Assembly: GCA_014860225.1 (NCBI GenBank)
Contig: JACZKE010000062.1
Span: 1 to 64,000 of the forward strand
Direction: 5' to 3'
Length of the DNA stretch: 64,000 bases
DNA from: Desulfuromonadales bacterium
Lineage (GTDB): Bacteria > Desulfobacterota > Desulfuromonadia > Desulfuromonadales > BM103
Of this stretch, positions 6,801 through 15,283 are shown piece by piece. Within the stretch, counting starts at the first letter, position 1; every line of letters starts with the position of its first letter. Under the pieces are notes generated by a model. That model was not told where the DNA came from. It ran no database searches and saw only the letters and a list, made by a program, of their open reading frames with translations. The position numbers and the translations under genes were made by a program.

Positions 6801-9433
6801 ACTTCGGTAACATTCCCGCGACCGGCGTGATGCTGAGCGATGCTGTTCCGGAGAAGACCACTTACGTGGTTAACAGCACGTACCTGAATGGCGTGCCGGT
6901 GTCGGATCCGTCAGCCGGCGTCTCGGCGTTGCGGGACGGCATGCTCATCAATGCGGACGGCAGCGACAGCGGTATTATTCCTGCCGGCGCCAGCGTTGTA
7001 GTGACCTTCAAGGTGCAGATCGATGTGACGAACGTTTTTTCCGGCGATGTGATCAGTAATCAGGGTCATGTGGCCAGCATCGAACTGCCCACGGATGAGC
7101 CGACCGACGCTGATGGTATCGACTCCAATGGCGATCAGCCGACCACTATCGTCGTGGGCAGCACCCAACAGCTGCTGATCACCAAGGAGGTGTTCGTCGT
7201 GGGCGGCGGCGAGTCGCAAGCCGGTGGTCAGCTCGAATACCTGGTGCGCGTCACCAATACCGGCACAATGCCCGCCACCCAAGTCGTGCTCACCGATGAT
7301 CTCGCATCTCTGGCGGGCCAGGCAAGCTACGTGGCGGGTTCAGCTACCCTCAACGGCTCGGCCACTGGCGTGACCTACGCTGTCCCGGTCCTGACTGCCA
7401 ATTACTCAGCTAGCTATGGTGACCTGCCTCCTGCAGCAACGGCGAGCCTGCGCTTTCGGGTACAGATCGACAGCGCGCTGCCAATCGGCTCCACCCTCAC
7501 CAACACCGCGCAGGTGAGTTGGAGCACGCCGACGTTGACTGCGGAAAGCAGCGTATCCATCGACCTCGGCGGCATCCCGGGCAGCGCCATGCTCAACGGT
7601 CATGTCTGGCATGACGCCAATTTCGATAATGTCTACGACTCTGCCGAGCAGAACCTGGCGGGATGGACGGTCGCACTCTACCGCGACAACTTGCAGCTTG
7701 GCAGTGTTACTACCGATGCCGACGGCTTCTACCGCATCAGCGGCCTCATCCCCAGCTTGACCACTGCTGACCAGTACGAGTTGCGTTTCTCCGCACCTGG
7801 TGCCGAGGCTACCACGGCCAAGTTGGGTATGGCCCATTCGGGCATCCCCGAGCGCGATGGTCTGCAGCAGATCAGCGGAATCGATGCTCTTTCCGGCAGC
7901 AACCTGCAGAACCTGAACCTGCCGATCGATCCGAATGGCGTGGTCTTCGACTCGATCGTGCGCTCGCCGATCGCAGGGGCGATGCTGACCATGCTGCGGG
8001 CAGGCAGCACGACCGCACTGCCGGGTAGCTGTTTCGACGATCCGGCCCAGCAGGATCAGGTGACCCTGGCCTCGGGATTCTACAAATTTGATCTGAACTA
8101 CAGCGATGCCTCCTGCCCGCAGGGCAGCAACTACGTGATCCGCGTAACCCAGCCGGTCAACGATTATCTCGCCGGACCGTCGCGCATCATCCCGCCTGTT
8201 TCACACGAGGAGACGGCGGCGTACTCGGTCGCGACATGCTCCGCCGATGCCGTGCCGTCTCCGACCGGTTACTGCGAGGCGCAGGCATCCGCATACGCTC
8301 CCGAAGCAGAGGTGCCGGTAGCGCAGATCAATCACTATCTGCATCTCACACTGAGCAACCCGATTCCGGGCGACAGCCAGTTGTTCAACAACCACATAGC
8401 CATCGACCCGATGCTCGACAATGCTCTAACCATTCGCAAGACGACGGCACTGGTCAATGTCAGCCGCGGCCAGCTGGTGCCGTACACCATCAAGGTCACA
8501 AATACCAAGCCCTTTACACTGCAGGATTTGCAGATCGTCGACACCTTCCCCCCGGGCTTCAGATACGTGGAGGGGTCTGCCCGCCTCAGGGTTGTGGATC
8601 AGGTTGACAGCTTGGCTGTGGAGCCCGACAAGACCAGCCGAACGCTGACATGGAGCAACCTGCAGGTCGAAAGTGGCGAGACCAAGGCGATGGAAATCAA
8701 GCTGCTGTTCATCGTCGGCTCGGGCGTGGCAGAAGGGGAGTACGTCAACCAGGCACAGCTGTTCCACACTGTTCTCGATGTTGCCGTCTCGGGCGTTGCC
8801 TCCGCCACCGTGCGCGTGGTGCCGGACCCCACCTTCGACTGCACCGACGTCATCGGCAAGGTCTTCGATGATCGCAACCTGAACGGGCAACAGGAGCAGG
8901 GCGAGGACGGGCTGGCCGGGGTCCGCGTGGTGACAGCCCGCGGTCTGATCTCCACCACCGACGAGCATGGTCGATTCCATCTCACCTGTGCGGTGGTTCC
9001 CGACGAAGACCGCGGCAGCAACTTCATTCTTAAACTTGACGATCGAAGCCTGCCGACCGGCTATCGCGTGACCACTGAAAACCCGCGGGTTCAACGCGCC
9101 ACCCGCGGCAAGATGATGCGCTTTAATTTCGGGGCGACAATCCACCGCGTAGTGGCGATCGATATCGCTGACGGTGTGTTCGAGCCGGATACCACGGAAT
9201 TGCGACTGCAGTGGATGCCGAAAATCGACCAACTGCTGGCAGAATTGAAAAAGTCACCGTCTGTTCTGCGTCTGTCGTACCTGGCAGATGTCGAGCGGGA
9301 TGAACTGGTCAAGGAGCGCCTCAAGATGTTGAAAAAAAAGATCGCCAGCAAGTGGAATCGCCTGGATGGCATATATCGACTGACCATCGAGACCGAAATC
9401 TTCTGGCGCAGGGGCGGGCCGCCTGAACGTTGA
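3884..9433 (+). CDS. Giant secreted DUF11/SdrD_B repeat protein (surface adhesin-like)
   Basis: About 1849 residues with a signal peptide whose hydrophobic core ends TVETALA. After an N-terminal domain of about 290 residues come tandem DUF11-type (conserved repeat, TIGR01451-like) beta-sandwich units starting near residues 296, 468, 629, 776, 939 and 1096. Each has a V/K-E-K-T opening, an L-x-Y-T-I-x-V-x-N strand and often a YLNG strand. SdrD_B-like domains follow at about 1235 and 1655 (GHVWHDANFDNVYD; GKVFDDRNLNGQQEQGED), with another DUF11 unit at about 1514. The last 85 residues (ELRLQWMPKIDQLL onward) look like a divergent OmpA-like fold. No LPXTG, autotransporter or T1SS tail is visible, so anchoring probably depends on the partner encoded next. 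An ORF extended to 3806 is wrong because it would begin inside the riboswitch region; ATG 3884 is chosen, with GTG 3905 (behind AGGGG) a real alternative. Confidence 0.85.
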   Translation: MIQVQGTVSKLRIKLIIAILGALVLLLTVETALAVNCSDAPYNGVIDGNFTSAPDQIQIDMDCTIRNFPSPNVLSTNFSFYTQPGGNQDRWLVVFDNVVHTGNMSCNSTHEHKIWFTNGSSTTIQEGCQNLLIPVEKIDKQNPADQAVAAIGVPFTYKLTIPVLYDPAMGVVINSSGSLNQLHGVTIWDDLNATGVDLSYVSHVAYWQGHGSAVPHSFFNAGGVLTFDFPSDFVIQANDQMVIEITVVLDDTPRNIAGTQFVNTAKWEFGRLIDGIFYEPLPGEWGRSEPLTIVAPNLVVEKTGTTASGGSTINFGEWGEFTLDVWNNGTRDAWDITLLDRLPDGPTGGMCDMTPQVTGVSLAGRSLTQDTHYSLNYNGAPTCELSLNLLEEAGPVGPGEHLLVTYQTKLDADSQIGASLTNVAGAIQWFNDNSSNAGRSRSTRTLTNGTTGTLDHEDSHSVSVALTGYIFEKTVENLTRGMSPASVAVPGDRLRYTLRLQNADAISNLNVYDELDALNMTAAFAPGTLTLVSPLPAGAVNNSNPTGGTKGTGLIDISNLSLPVGSQLLIQFDVTVASTVTNGTIIANQSHLLANGELFTVSDDPNVNGQSDPLVSGDEDPTRVVALTALLASRKTVENLTTGQSGANASPGNRLRYNIAIENTTDIPLSNFSLVDALDRLNAAPMFQPGSIENVKPDGADYVTNGSTLTVSNLTIGPNETLTVSFEVVLAPVITNGTVVLNQGQLLLNGIVIGNTDDPNLAGNQDPTETLISSASVLRVEKTSQDMTGDPAVLFADDTLRYTISVKNIGTENAVDVVLRDQLPASTTYVSNSTTLNGTPVADAGGASPLQGGLLINAPADPTPGSMPADATGSPSHVATITFDVVINSDAAIGTIISNQGLVNGTGAGGDPIPETPSDDPDPSVPGDDPTRDIIGNLPLLDATKTVSLIDKGTPPNSVDPGDELLYTIVVTNFGNIPATGVMLSDAVPEKTTYVVNSTYLNGVPVSDPSAGVSALRDGMLINADGSDSGIIPAGASVVVTFKVQIDVTNVFSGDVISNQGHVASIELPTDEPTDADGIDSNGDQPTTIVVGSTQQLLITKEVFVVGGGESQAGGQLEYLVRVTNTGTMPATQVVLTDDLASLAGQASYVAGSATLNGSATGVTYAVPVLTANYSASYGDLPPAATASLRFRVQIDSALPIGSTLTNTAQVSWSTPTLTAESSVSIDLGGIPGSAMLNGHVWHDANFDNVYDSAEQNLAGWTVALYRDNLQLGSVTTDADGFYRISGLIPSLTTADQYELRFSAPGAEATTAKLGMAHSGIPERDGLQQISGIDALSGSNLQNLNLPIDPNGVVFDSIVRSPIAGAMLTMLRAGSTTALPGSCFDDPAQQDQVTLASGFYKFDLNYSDASCPQGSNYVIRVTQPVNDYLAGPSRIIPPVSHEETAAYSVATCSADAVPSPTGYCEAQASAYAPEAEVPVAQINHYLHLTLSNPIPGDSQLFNNHIAIDPMLDNALTIRKTTALVNVSRGQLVPYTIKVTNTKPFTLQDLQIVDTFPPGFRYVEGSARLRVVDQVDSLAVEPDKTSRTLTWSNLQVESGETKAMEIKLLFIVGSGVAEGEYVNQAQLFHTVLDVAVSGVASATVRVVPDPTFDCTDVIGKVFDDRNLNGQQEQGEDGLAGVRVVTARGLISTTDEHGRFHLTCAVVPDEDRGSNFILKLDDRSLPTGYRVTTENPRVQRATRGKMMRFNFGATIHRVVAIDIADGVFEPDTTELRLQWMPKIDQLLAELKKSPSVLRLSYLADVERDELVKERLKMLKKKIASKWNRLDGIYRLTIETEIFWRRGGPPER

Positions 9434-9492
9434 CAATACTTCGTTTACAACGGCTTATTGCCGAAACTTCTCTAACCGTGTCGATGGAATAA

Positions 9493-12400
9493 ATGCTGAA
9501 ACACAGTATACCCATCATAATCTTGTGTGTTTCCCTGGTGGCCGGTGCAAAAGCCTGCCTTGCTGCGGACGCGACCGTGGATACAAGGGAAACTGCGACG
9601 CGCGGCGAGGCGGTCGAAATGCACCTCTCATCCGACCAGGCGTTGACACCGTGGCTTCACGACCCTTCGATTTTCGAGGAAGACGAGGGCGATCATCTGG
9701 AGATACAAGAAGTTATTGAACCCGATGTTAAAACGATCAAGCTGGATAACATGGTGCCGCCAATCCAGTTTCCCCTGGGCAAGGCCGAAATCCCGGAGAA
9801 CTATCTGGAGATGCTGCGCCATGTCCTGGACAACATGCGCGATCGCACCAATGTGCGTCTCCACTTTGTCGGCCATGCCGATTCCCTGCCGCTGAGCGGT
9901 GCGCTGCAAGAAATCTTCGGCGACAACACCGGATTGTCGCGCGAACGGGCCGGCACCACCGCCGAATACTTTCAGCAGGTACTCGGGCTCCCTGCCGAGG
10001 CGATCTCCTACGAAGGACTTGGCGAAAGCCAACCGGTGGCCAGCAATGAGACCGAAACAGGCCGGCAGCTCAACCGTCGGGTGGAGGTGCAGGTCTGGTA
10101 TGACGAGATCGGTGAAAAGTTGGTCGAAAAGGAAGTGATTGTTCCTCAAGAGGTGTACCGCCTCAAGGTCTGCCGTACCGAAACCGTCTGTAAATTGCGC
10201 TACAAAGAAGGCCACTCTCATCGTGCCCGCGTTAAAAACCTGATAGCGCCACTGCATTACGATGAAGGCATGCTGGTCATACCGGAAGAGTTTCATCAGC
10301 AGGTCAGCCATGCCTTGCGGAATTTCGGTGGCAAGCAGAACGTAGTCGTCAAGTTTACTGCTTACACCGACAACCGTCCCCTGACTGGACGGGTCGAGCG
10401 CATTTACGGTAACCATATTGGATTCTCAAAGGCGGTGGCCCGTCGTGTTGCGTTGGCCGTTCAGGATGGTCTGGGCTTGCCCAACTCTGCGATTGTGGCT
10501 GAGGGCAGGGGAGCGGCGCAGCCGGCGGCACCCAATGATACGGAGCAAGGCCGGGCGCTTAATCGGCGCATCGAAGTGGAGTTCTGGCATGACGATCCGC
10601 TGCAGGATCTGCCTGATGAGCCGCAAATCTGCCCGGACGCTGCCGGTTCCGAAATGGTGACCCGTGTCTACGACTCGCCGTCTGGCGGCATCGATCCAAT
10701 CCTCTTCGAAAATGGTCAGCCGATTATCCCCGCCGGCACCATCGAACGTTTGCACCGGATCATGGATGAGATCAAGGACAGGGCCAATGTTCGTCTGCGG
10801 TTCGTCGGCTATACCAGCAACGAACGCCTGGAACGGCGAACCGCCGCGGTCTATGGGGATGACATCGGCTGGTCCACGGCGCGGGCCCGTCGAGCTATGG
10901 CGAGCGTCAGCGACCGGATGGCCCTGACGCAACAGCAGGCGGAATTTGAAGGACGAGGTTACGTCCAGTCCGATGACGTAATCAACACCGGCTTTATCGA
11001 GTCGGATACCTCGCGGGTCCAGGTGCAGATTGTCTACGATGAGCTGGCCATTCTCGATAACTATGAGGGGGTCGACATCACTCGTTTGACCCGTCAAGTC
11101 AGTCCGGCTAATCCGTTTGGCCTCAATCTCATGCGTATCACGGTTGACGGCAAGCCGATCGATGACCCTGGCAAGAGTCTCCCCGATGTGCAGCGCTGCA
11201 TCGACGTGGAACTCGAAAAGGCCAAAATCGAGTTCAAGCACGACAACCTGAAGCTGGAACCGCGCCTCAACGTAACCGCCTGGCCGCGCGCTATCCGTTA
11301 CCAGGATTTGGAGGAGACCGAGTTCGCCGAGAATCTGATGCAGTTTCGCCTGTATACCAACTATCGCAGCTTCATCGAACGGGCGGAGGTCAGGATCTTC
11401 GAGGAGGAACAGTCCGAGCGCGACACGCCGTTCGCCGTCATCGCGCTGGACGGTGACGGCATGGGGCAGTGGCAGCCCCGCTTTGATTCCTATTCCGCGC
11501 CGGGGCATCACATGAAATACCTGGTCCGGGTTTATGACGGCAAGGGACGTTTTGATGAGACGGCGGCCCAGCCCCTGTGGGTGGTCGGCCAGGTTGATCC
11601 GTCCGTGATGGCGTCGAATCCCCATGAGGAACTCCTGGTCGGGTATGGCGAAAGTCGCATCGCTAACCGGAATATTCCTCTGCGCGGTGGCACGGTGCAG
11701 GCCCACGGCAGCACAATCCCTGCCGAACACGGGGTGTGGCTGGCCGGCCATGCCGTACCGGTGGACAGGGAAGGTCGTTTCATCGCCGAAGAAATCCTTC
11801 CCGATGGCATGCACACCGTCGAGGTCGCCGTTCTTGACAAGTCAGGGAATGGTGAGCTGTTCCTGCGTGACCTGGAGTTGGACAAAAGCGACTGGTTCAC
11901 CGTAGGGATTGCCGACCTGACCTTGTCCGCCAACAAGACCAATGGACCGGCCAGACTCCTTGCTCCGGACAGACCACAATACAGCGACGACATGGACCTC
12001 CAAGGGCGTCTGGCGTTTTATACCAAAGGCAAGTTCGGTGAAGGTTGGTCGCTGACGGCGAGTGCCGACACGCGCGAAGGTCCACTGGACGAGATCTTCA
12101 CCAACTTTATGGACAAGTCCCCCGACGCGCTGTTCCGTAGGCTTGACCCGGATTACCACTTCCCGACCTTCGGTGACGATGGCACCGTCACTGAGGATGC
12201 TCCGACCATGGGCAAGTTCTATCTCAAGTTGGCAAATCAAGAAAATTACGGACTCTGGGGCAACTTCAAGGTTGGCTATACCGACACCTACCTGGCGCAC
12301 GTCGACCGTGGCCTGTACGGCGCTAACCTGCATTATCAGACCAGTGAAACCACCAGCTTCGGCGAGCAGCGGTTCATGGCCGACGGATTTGCCGCTGAGC

Positions 12401-14592
12401 CGGGGACTCTGGCAGGTCGCGACGAGTTCCGGGGGACCAGCGGGTCGCTCTATTTCCTGAGGCGGCAGGATGTTCTGGAGGGTTCGGAGCGCGTGCGTAT
12501 CGAGATCCGTGACAAGGATTCCGGCCTGGTGATCGGCGCGAAGAACCTCAGCCCGGGGCTGGATTACGACCTCGATTATCTGCAGGGCCGCATCCTGATG
12601 TCACGTCCTTTGTCAGGAACGGCTGACGATAATCTGCTGGTGCAAAGCGGCTCGTTCAGCGGTCATCCGGTCTACCTGGTGGTCCGCTATGAATTCACCC
12701 CGGGCGTCGACGACCTCGACAAGCTGGCGACGGGCGGACGGGTTCATTACTGGTTCGATGACCACGTCAAACTCGGCCTGACCGCCAGCAACCAGGAAGA
12801 CGGTGAAGGCGAAAGCAACCTGACGGCAGCGGATGTGACCTTCCGAAAGTCCTCAGAGTCCTGGCTCCGGGTCGAAACCGGACGCAGCGAAGGTCCGGGG
12901 GTACTTACCACGACAACCTGGGACGGCGGTTTCGATTTCGACCAGCAACCCACTCTGAATGACACCGATGCCATGGCTTATCGCCTCGATGCCAGCATCG
13001 GTTTCAAAGATTATTTCAAGAATGGACGGGGTCAGGCCACTTTTTATCTCCAGGACTTCGAGGCTGGCTACTCGGCGCCAGGTGAGGCGACCGACCGAGA
13101 CCTGACCCAATATGGTGCAGCAGCGACGCTGCCCCTGACCGATCGTCTTGGACTGCGCTTCAAAGCAGACAGAATGGACCAGCGCAACCGGCCGGGAACG
13201 CAGGCCGGCGGTCTCGAGACGCAGACCGCCGAGGTGGATGTGGATTACCAGGTTGACGAGCACTGGACGGTGAGCACAGGGGTGCGTCACGACAAACGAG
13301 ATGACAAATCGACAACCATCGCTCCCACCCAGGAAGAGGGTACCCGCACCGATATGGTTGCCAAGTTGCTGTACGACACCGGGTTGCGCTGGAGTGCCTA
13401 CGGGTTTGTGCAGGAATCTCTGCAGGCGACCGGAACCCGCGATGACAATGCCCGGATTGGCACCGGTGGCAATTATCGCGTGACTGATCGTTTCAACGTC
13501 ACTGGTGAAGTGTCCGAGGGCGATCTCGGTGAGAGCGGCCGACTTGGGACGGAGTACCTTTATTCGGATAGGACCAATCTTTACCTGAACTATGCCCTCG
13601 AGAACGAGCGCACGGACAACGGTCTTCGCGCCCGCAAAGGGAATCTGGCTTCCGGATTCCGTACGCGTTATTCCGACAGTGCGAGTATTTACCTCGAGGA
13701 GCGCTACACCCATGGTGATGTGCCGACCGGCCTGATCCACTCCACCGGCGTGGATCTCGCACCCACCGATCGCCTCAACCTCGGCGCGAATCTCGATTTC
13801 GGCACCCTCCAGGACAATCAGACCGGAGCCGAACTGAAGAGAACGGCGGCCGGCGTTAGCCTCGGCTACGGGTTCGACAAGCTGAAGATCGCCAGTGCCC
13901 TGGAATTCCGGGTAGACGACACCGAGGACCCTGGAACGGGCGATACCTCCAAACGCACCACCTGGCTGGTGAAAAACAGCCTGAAGTACCAGCTGTCCTC
14001 GGACTGGCGACTCATCGGCAAGTTCAATTACGCCCACAGTAATGATTCACGGGGGGAAGCTTACGACGGTGATTATACTGAAGCGGTCATCGGCTATGCG
14101 TATCGCCCCGTTCATCACGACCGGCTCAACGCCCTGATCAAGTACACTTTTTTCTACAACCTCCCGGCGGCCGAGCAGTCTGTCGGTCTTGACGCGGCGT
14201 CCAGTGTGATCCAGCGCAGCCATATCGGCGCTGTGGATGTCATGTATGACCTGACGCAGAGGTGGACGGTGGGCGGCAAGTACGCCTACCGCCACGGCGA
14301 GGTGAGCCAGGATCGCGTAGATCGGGAGTTTTTTACCAGCCGTGCCCACCTTTATGTCGTGCGTGCCGACTGGCACTTCCTTCACCGTTGGGATGCTGTG
14401 GTTGAAGCTCGAGTGCTCGATCTGCCGGACGCCTATGACCAACGCAGCGGCGCCCTGCTCGGGCTGTACCGGCATATGGGCAATCATGTCAAGGTCGGTG
14501 TCGGCTACAATTTTAGTGACTTCTCCGATGATCTGACCGACCTGGATTACAAACATCAGGGACTGTTCATCAACCTGATCGGGAAGATGTAG
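9493..14592 (+). CDS. Giant outer-membrane protein: three OmpA-like domains plus large C-terminal beta-barrel
   Basis: A signal peptide (IILCVSLVAGAKACLA) is followed by three successive OmpA_C-like peptidoglycan-binding domains at about residues 85-210, 245-380 and 400-525. Each has a FVGHAD/FTAYTD/FVGYTS-type strand and an ERA/KAV/ARARRA helix; the first two also keep N-x-T-x-x-G-R-x-L-N-R-R-x-E-V, while the third is degenerate. Immunoglobulin-like segments follow (about 560-830), then roughly 850 residues of alternating amphipathic strands typical of a large outer-membrane barrel (for example NYGLWGNFKVGYTDTYLAHV near 920). The protein ends GKM rather than the usual aromatic residue. Its length and the triple OmpA repeat are unusual. 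Encoded 59 bp after the DUF11 protein under the same riboswitch, it is the likely anchor or secretion partner of that protein. Confidence 0.85.
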   Translation: MLKHSIPIIILCVSLVAGAKACLAADATVDTRETATRGEAVEMHLSSDQALTPWLHDPSIFEEDEGDHLEIQEVIEPDVKTIKLDNMVPPIQFPLGKAEIPENYLEMLRHVLDNMRDRTNVRLHFVGHADSLPLSGALQEIFGDNTGLSRERAGTTAEYFQQVLGLPAEAISYEGLGESQPVASNETETGRQLNRRVEVQVWYDEIGEKLVEKEVIVPQEVYRLKVCRTETVCKLRYKEGHSHRARVKNLIAPLHYDEGMLVIPEEFHQQVSHALRNFGGKQNVVVKFTAYTDNRPLTGRVERIYGNHIGFSKAVARRVALAVQDGLGLPNSAIVAEGRGAAQPAAPNDTEQGRALNRRIEVEFWHDDPLQDLPDEPQICPDAAGSEMVTRVYDSPSGGIDPILFENGQPIIPAGTIERLHRIMDEIKDRANVRLRFVGYTSNERLERRTAAVYGDDIGWSTARARRAMASVSDRMALTQQQAEFEGRGYVQSDDVINTGFIESDTSRVQVQIVYDELAILDNYEGVDITRLTRQVSPANPFGLNLMRITVDGKPIDDPGKSLPDVQRCIDVELEKAKIEFKHDNLKLEPRLNVTAWPRAIRYQDLEETEFAENLMQFRLYTNYRSFIERAEVRIFEEEQSERDTPFAVIALDGDGMGQWQPRFDSYSAPGHHMKYLVRVYDGKGRFDETAAQPLWVVGQVDPSVMASNPHEELLVGYGESRIANRNIPLRGGTVQAHGSTIPAEHGVWLAGHAVPVDREGRFIAEEILPDGMHTVEVAVLDKSGNGELFLRDLELDKSDWFTVGIADLTLSANKTNGPARLLAPDRPQYSDDMDLQGRLAFYTKGKFGEGWSLTASADTREGPLDEIFTNFMDKSPDALFRRLDPDYHFPTFGDDGTVTEDAPTMGKFYLKLANQENYGLWGNFKVGYTDTYLAHVDRGLYGANLHYQTSETTSFGEQRFMADGFAAEPGTLAGRDEFRGTSGSLYFLRRQDVLEGSERVRIEIRDKDSGLVIGAKNLSPGLDYDLDYLQGRILMSRPLSGTADDNLLVQSGSFSGHPVYLVVRYEFTPGVDDLDKLATGGRVHYWFDDHVKLGLTASNQEDGEGESNLTAADVTFRKSSESWLRVETGRSEGPGVLTTTTWDGGFDFDQQPTLNDTDAMAYRLDASIGFKDYFKNGRGQATFYLQDFEAGYSAPGEATDRDLTQYGAAATLPLTDRLGLRFKADRMDQRNRPGTQAGGLETQTAEVDVDYQVDEHWTVSTGVRHDKRDDKSTTIAPTQEEGTRTDMVAKLLYDTGLRWSAYGFVQESLQATGTRDDNARIGTGGNYRVTDRFNVTGEVSEGDLGESGRLGTEYLYSDRTNLYLNYALENERTDNGLRARKGNLASGFRTRYSDSASIYLEERYTHGDVPTGLIHSTGVDLAPTDRLNLGANLDFGTLQDNQTGAELKRTAAGVSLGYGFDKLKIASALEFRVDDTEDPGTGDTSKRTTWLVKNSLKYQLSSDWRLIGKFNYAHSNDSRGEAYDGDYTEAVIGYAYRPVHHDRLNALIKYTFFYNLPAAEQSVGLDAASSVIQRSHIGAVDVMYDLTQRWTVGGKYAYRHGEVSQDRVDREFFTSRAHLYVVRADWHFLHRWDAVVEARVLDLPDAYDQRSGALLGLYRHMGNHVKVGVGYNFSDFSDDLTDLDYKHQGLFINLIGKM

Positions 14593-14668
14593 GTAGATGG
14601 TCGCGTGTTCAGCAACGAGTACAGCGCAACCAGGGGCGATGGATGAAATTAACGTAATGAGGTGCAAC

Positions 14669-15184
14669 ATGATGAACGCTCTGAAAATGGCCATTCTTGC
14701 GGTTGCAACGCTGGTTATGTGTTTCCCTGCGTATGCGCAGGAAGTCACGAAGGAACAGATCAAGGGGCTGGATGAACAGACTCAGGAAATCAAGGCAGAT
14801 GTTCTCGGCATTGCCGCGGAACTGCAGCGTCTGGAAGAGAAACTGCTGTATCCGTCTGATACCCAGGTCGCGGTGTTCGTTGCGCTGGCCGGCAGTGAAA
14901 AATTCCGCCTCGATTCAGTCGAAATCCAGTTCGGAGGAAAACCGGTTGCGCATCACCTCTATACCTACAAGGAACTTGAGGCTCTGCAGAAGGGCGGAGT
15001 GCAGCGCATCTATACCGGCAATATCATGACTGGCGAACATGAACTGCAAGTGACCTTCCTCGGCAAAACTGCTGGCGGCACAGATTTTAGAAAGACCGAA
15101 AGCTTCAAGGTTACCAAGGACGTGGGACCGAGGATCGTCGAATTCACTCTGGCTAGCCAGAGCATTACTCTGAAGAACTGGTAA
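14669..15184 (+). CDS. Periplasmic protein of unknown function with short coiled coil
   Basis: The 171-residue product has a clear signal peptide (MAILAVATLVMCFPAYAQ). A predicted helical/coiled-coil stretch follows (EQIKGLDEQTQEIKADVLGI, continuing through AELQRLEEKLLYP), then a beta-rich domain ending SITLKNW. I do not recognise a named family. GAGGTG lies just before the paired ATGs at 14669/14672, so the upstream in-frame methionines are not used. It sits between the giant OmpA protein and the TPR genes with short gaps and the same orientation; a role as a periplasmic linker in the same complex is inference. Confidence 0.65.
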   Translation: MMNALKMAILAVATLVMCFPAYAQEVTKEQIKGLDEQTQEIKADVLGIAAELQRLEEKLLYPSDTQVAVFVALAGSEKFRLDSVEIQFGGKPVAHHLYTYKELEALQKGGVQRIYTGNIMTGEHELQVTFLGKTAGGTDFRKTESFKVTKDVGPRIVEFTLASQSITLKNW

Positions 15185-15283
15185 GCCATTGGTGCCTCGT
15201 GATTGGTGATTGGCAAAAGCAAAAGCACCTGGCGGCGCACAACGGTTGACAACTAACGAACCTGCTTCTTTATCGAGACCATT

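Noticed and set aside
5287-7500. Internal repeats in the DUF11 gene as a CRISPR or other DNA repeat array
   Set aside because: Repeats are about 450 bp, divergent in DNA, and conserved only as protein domains.
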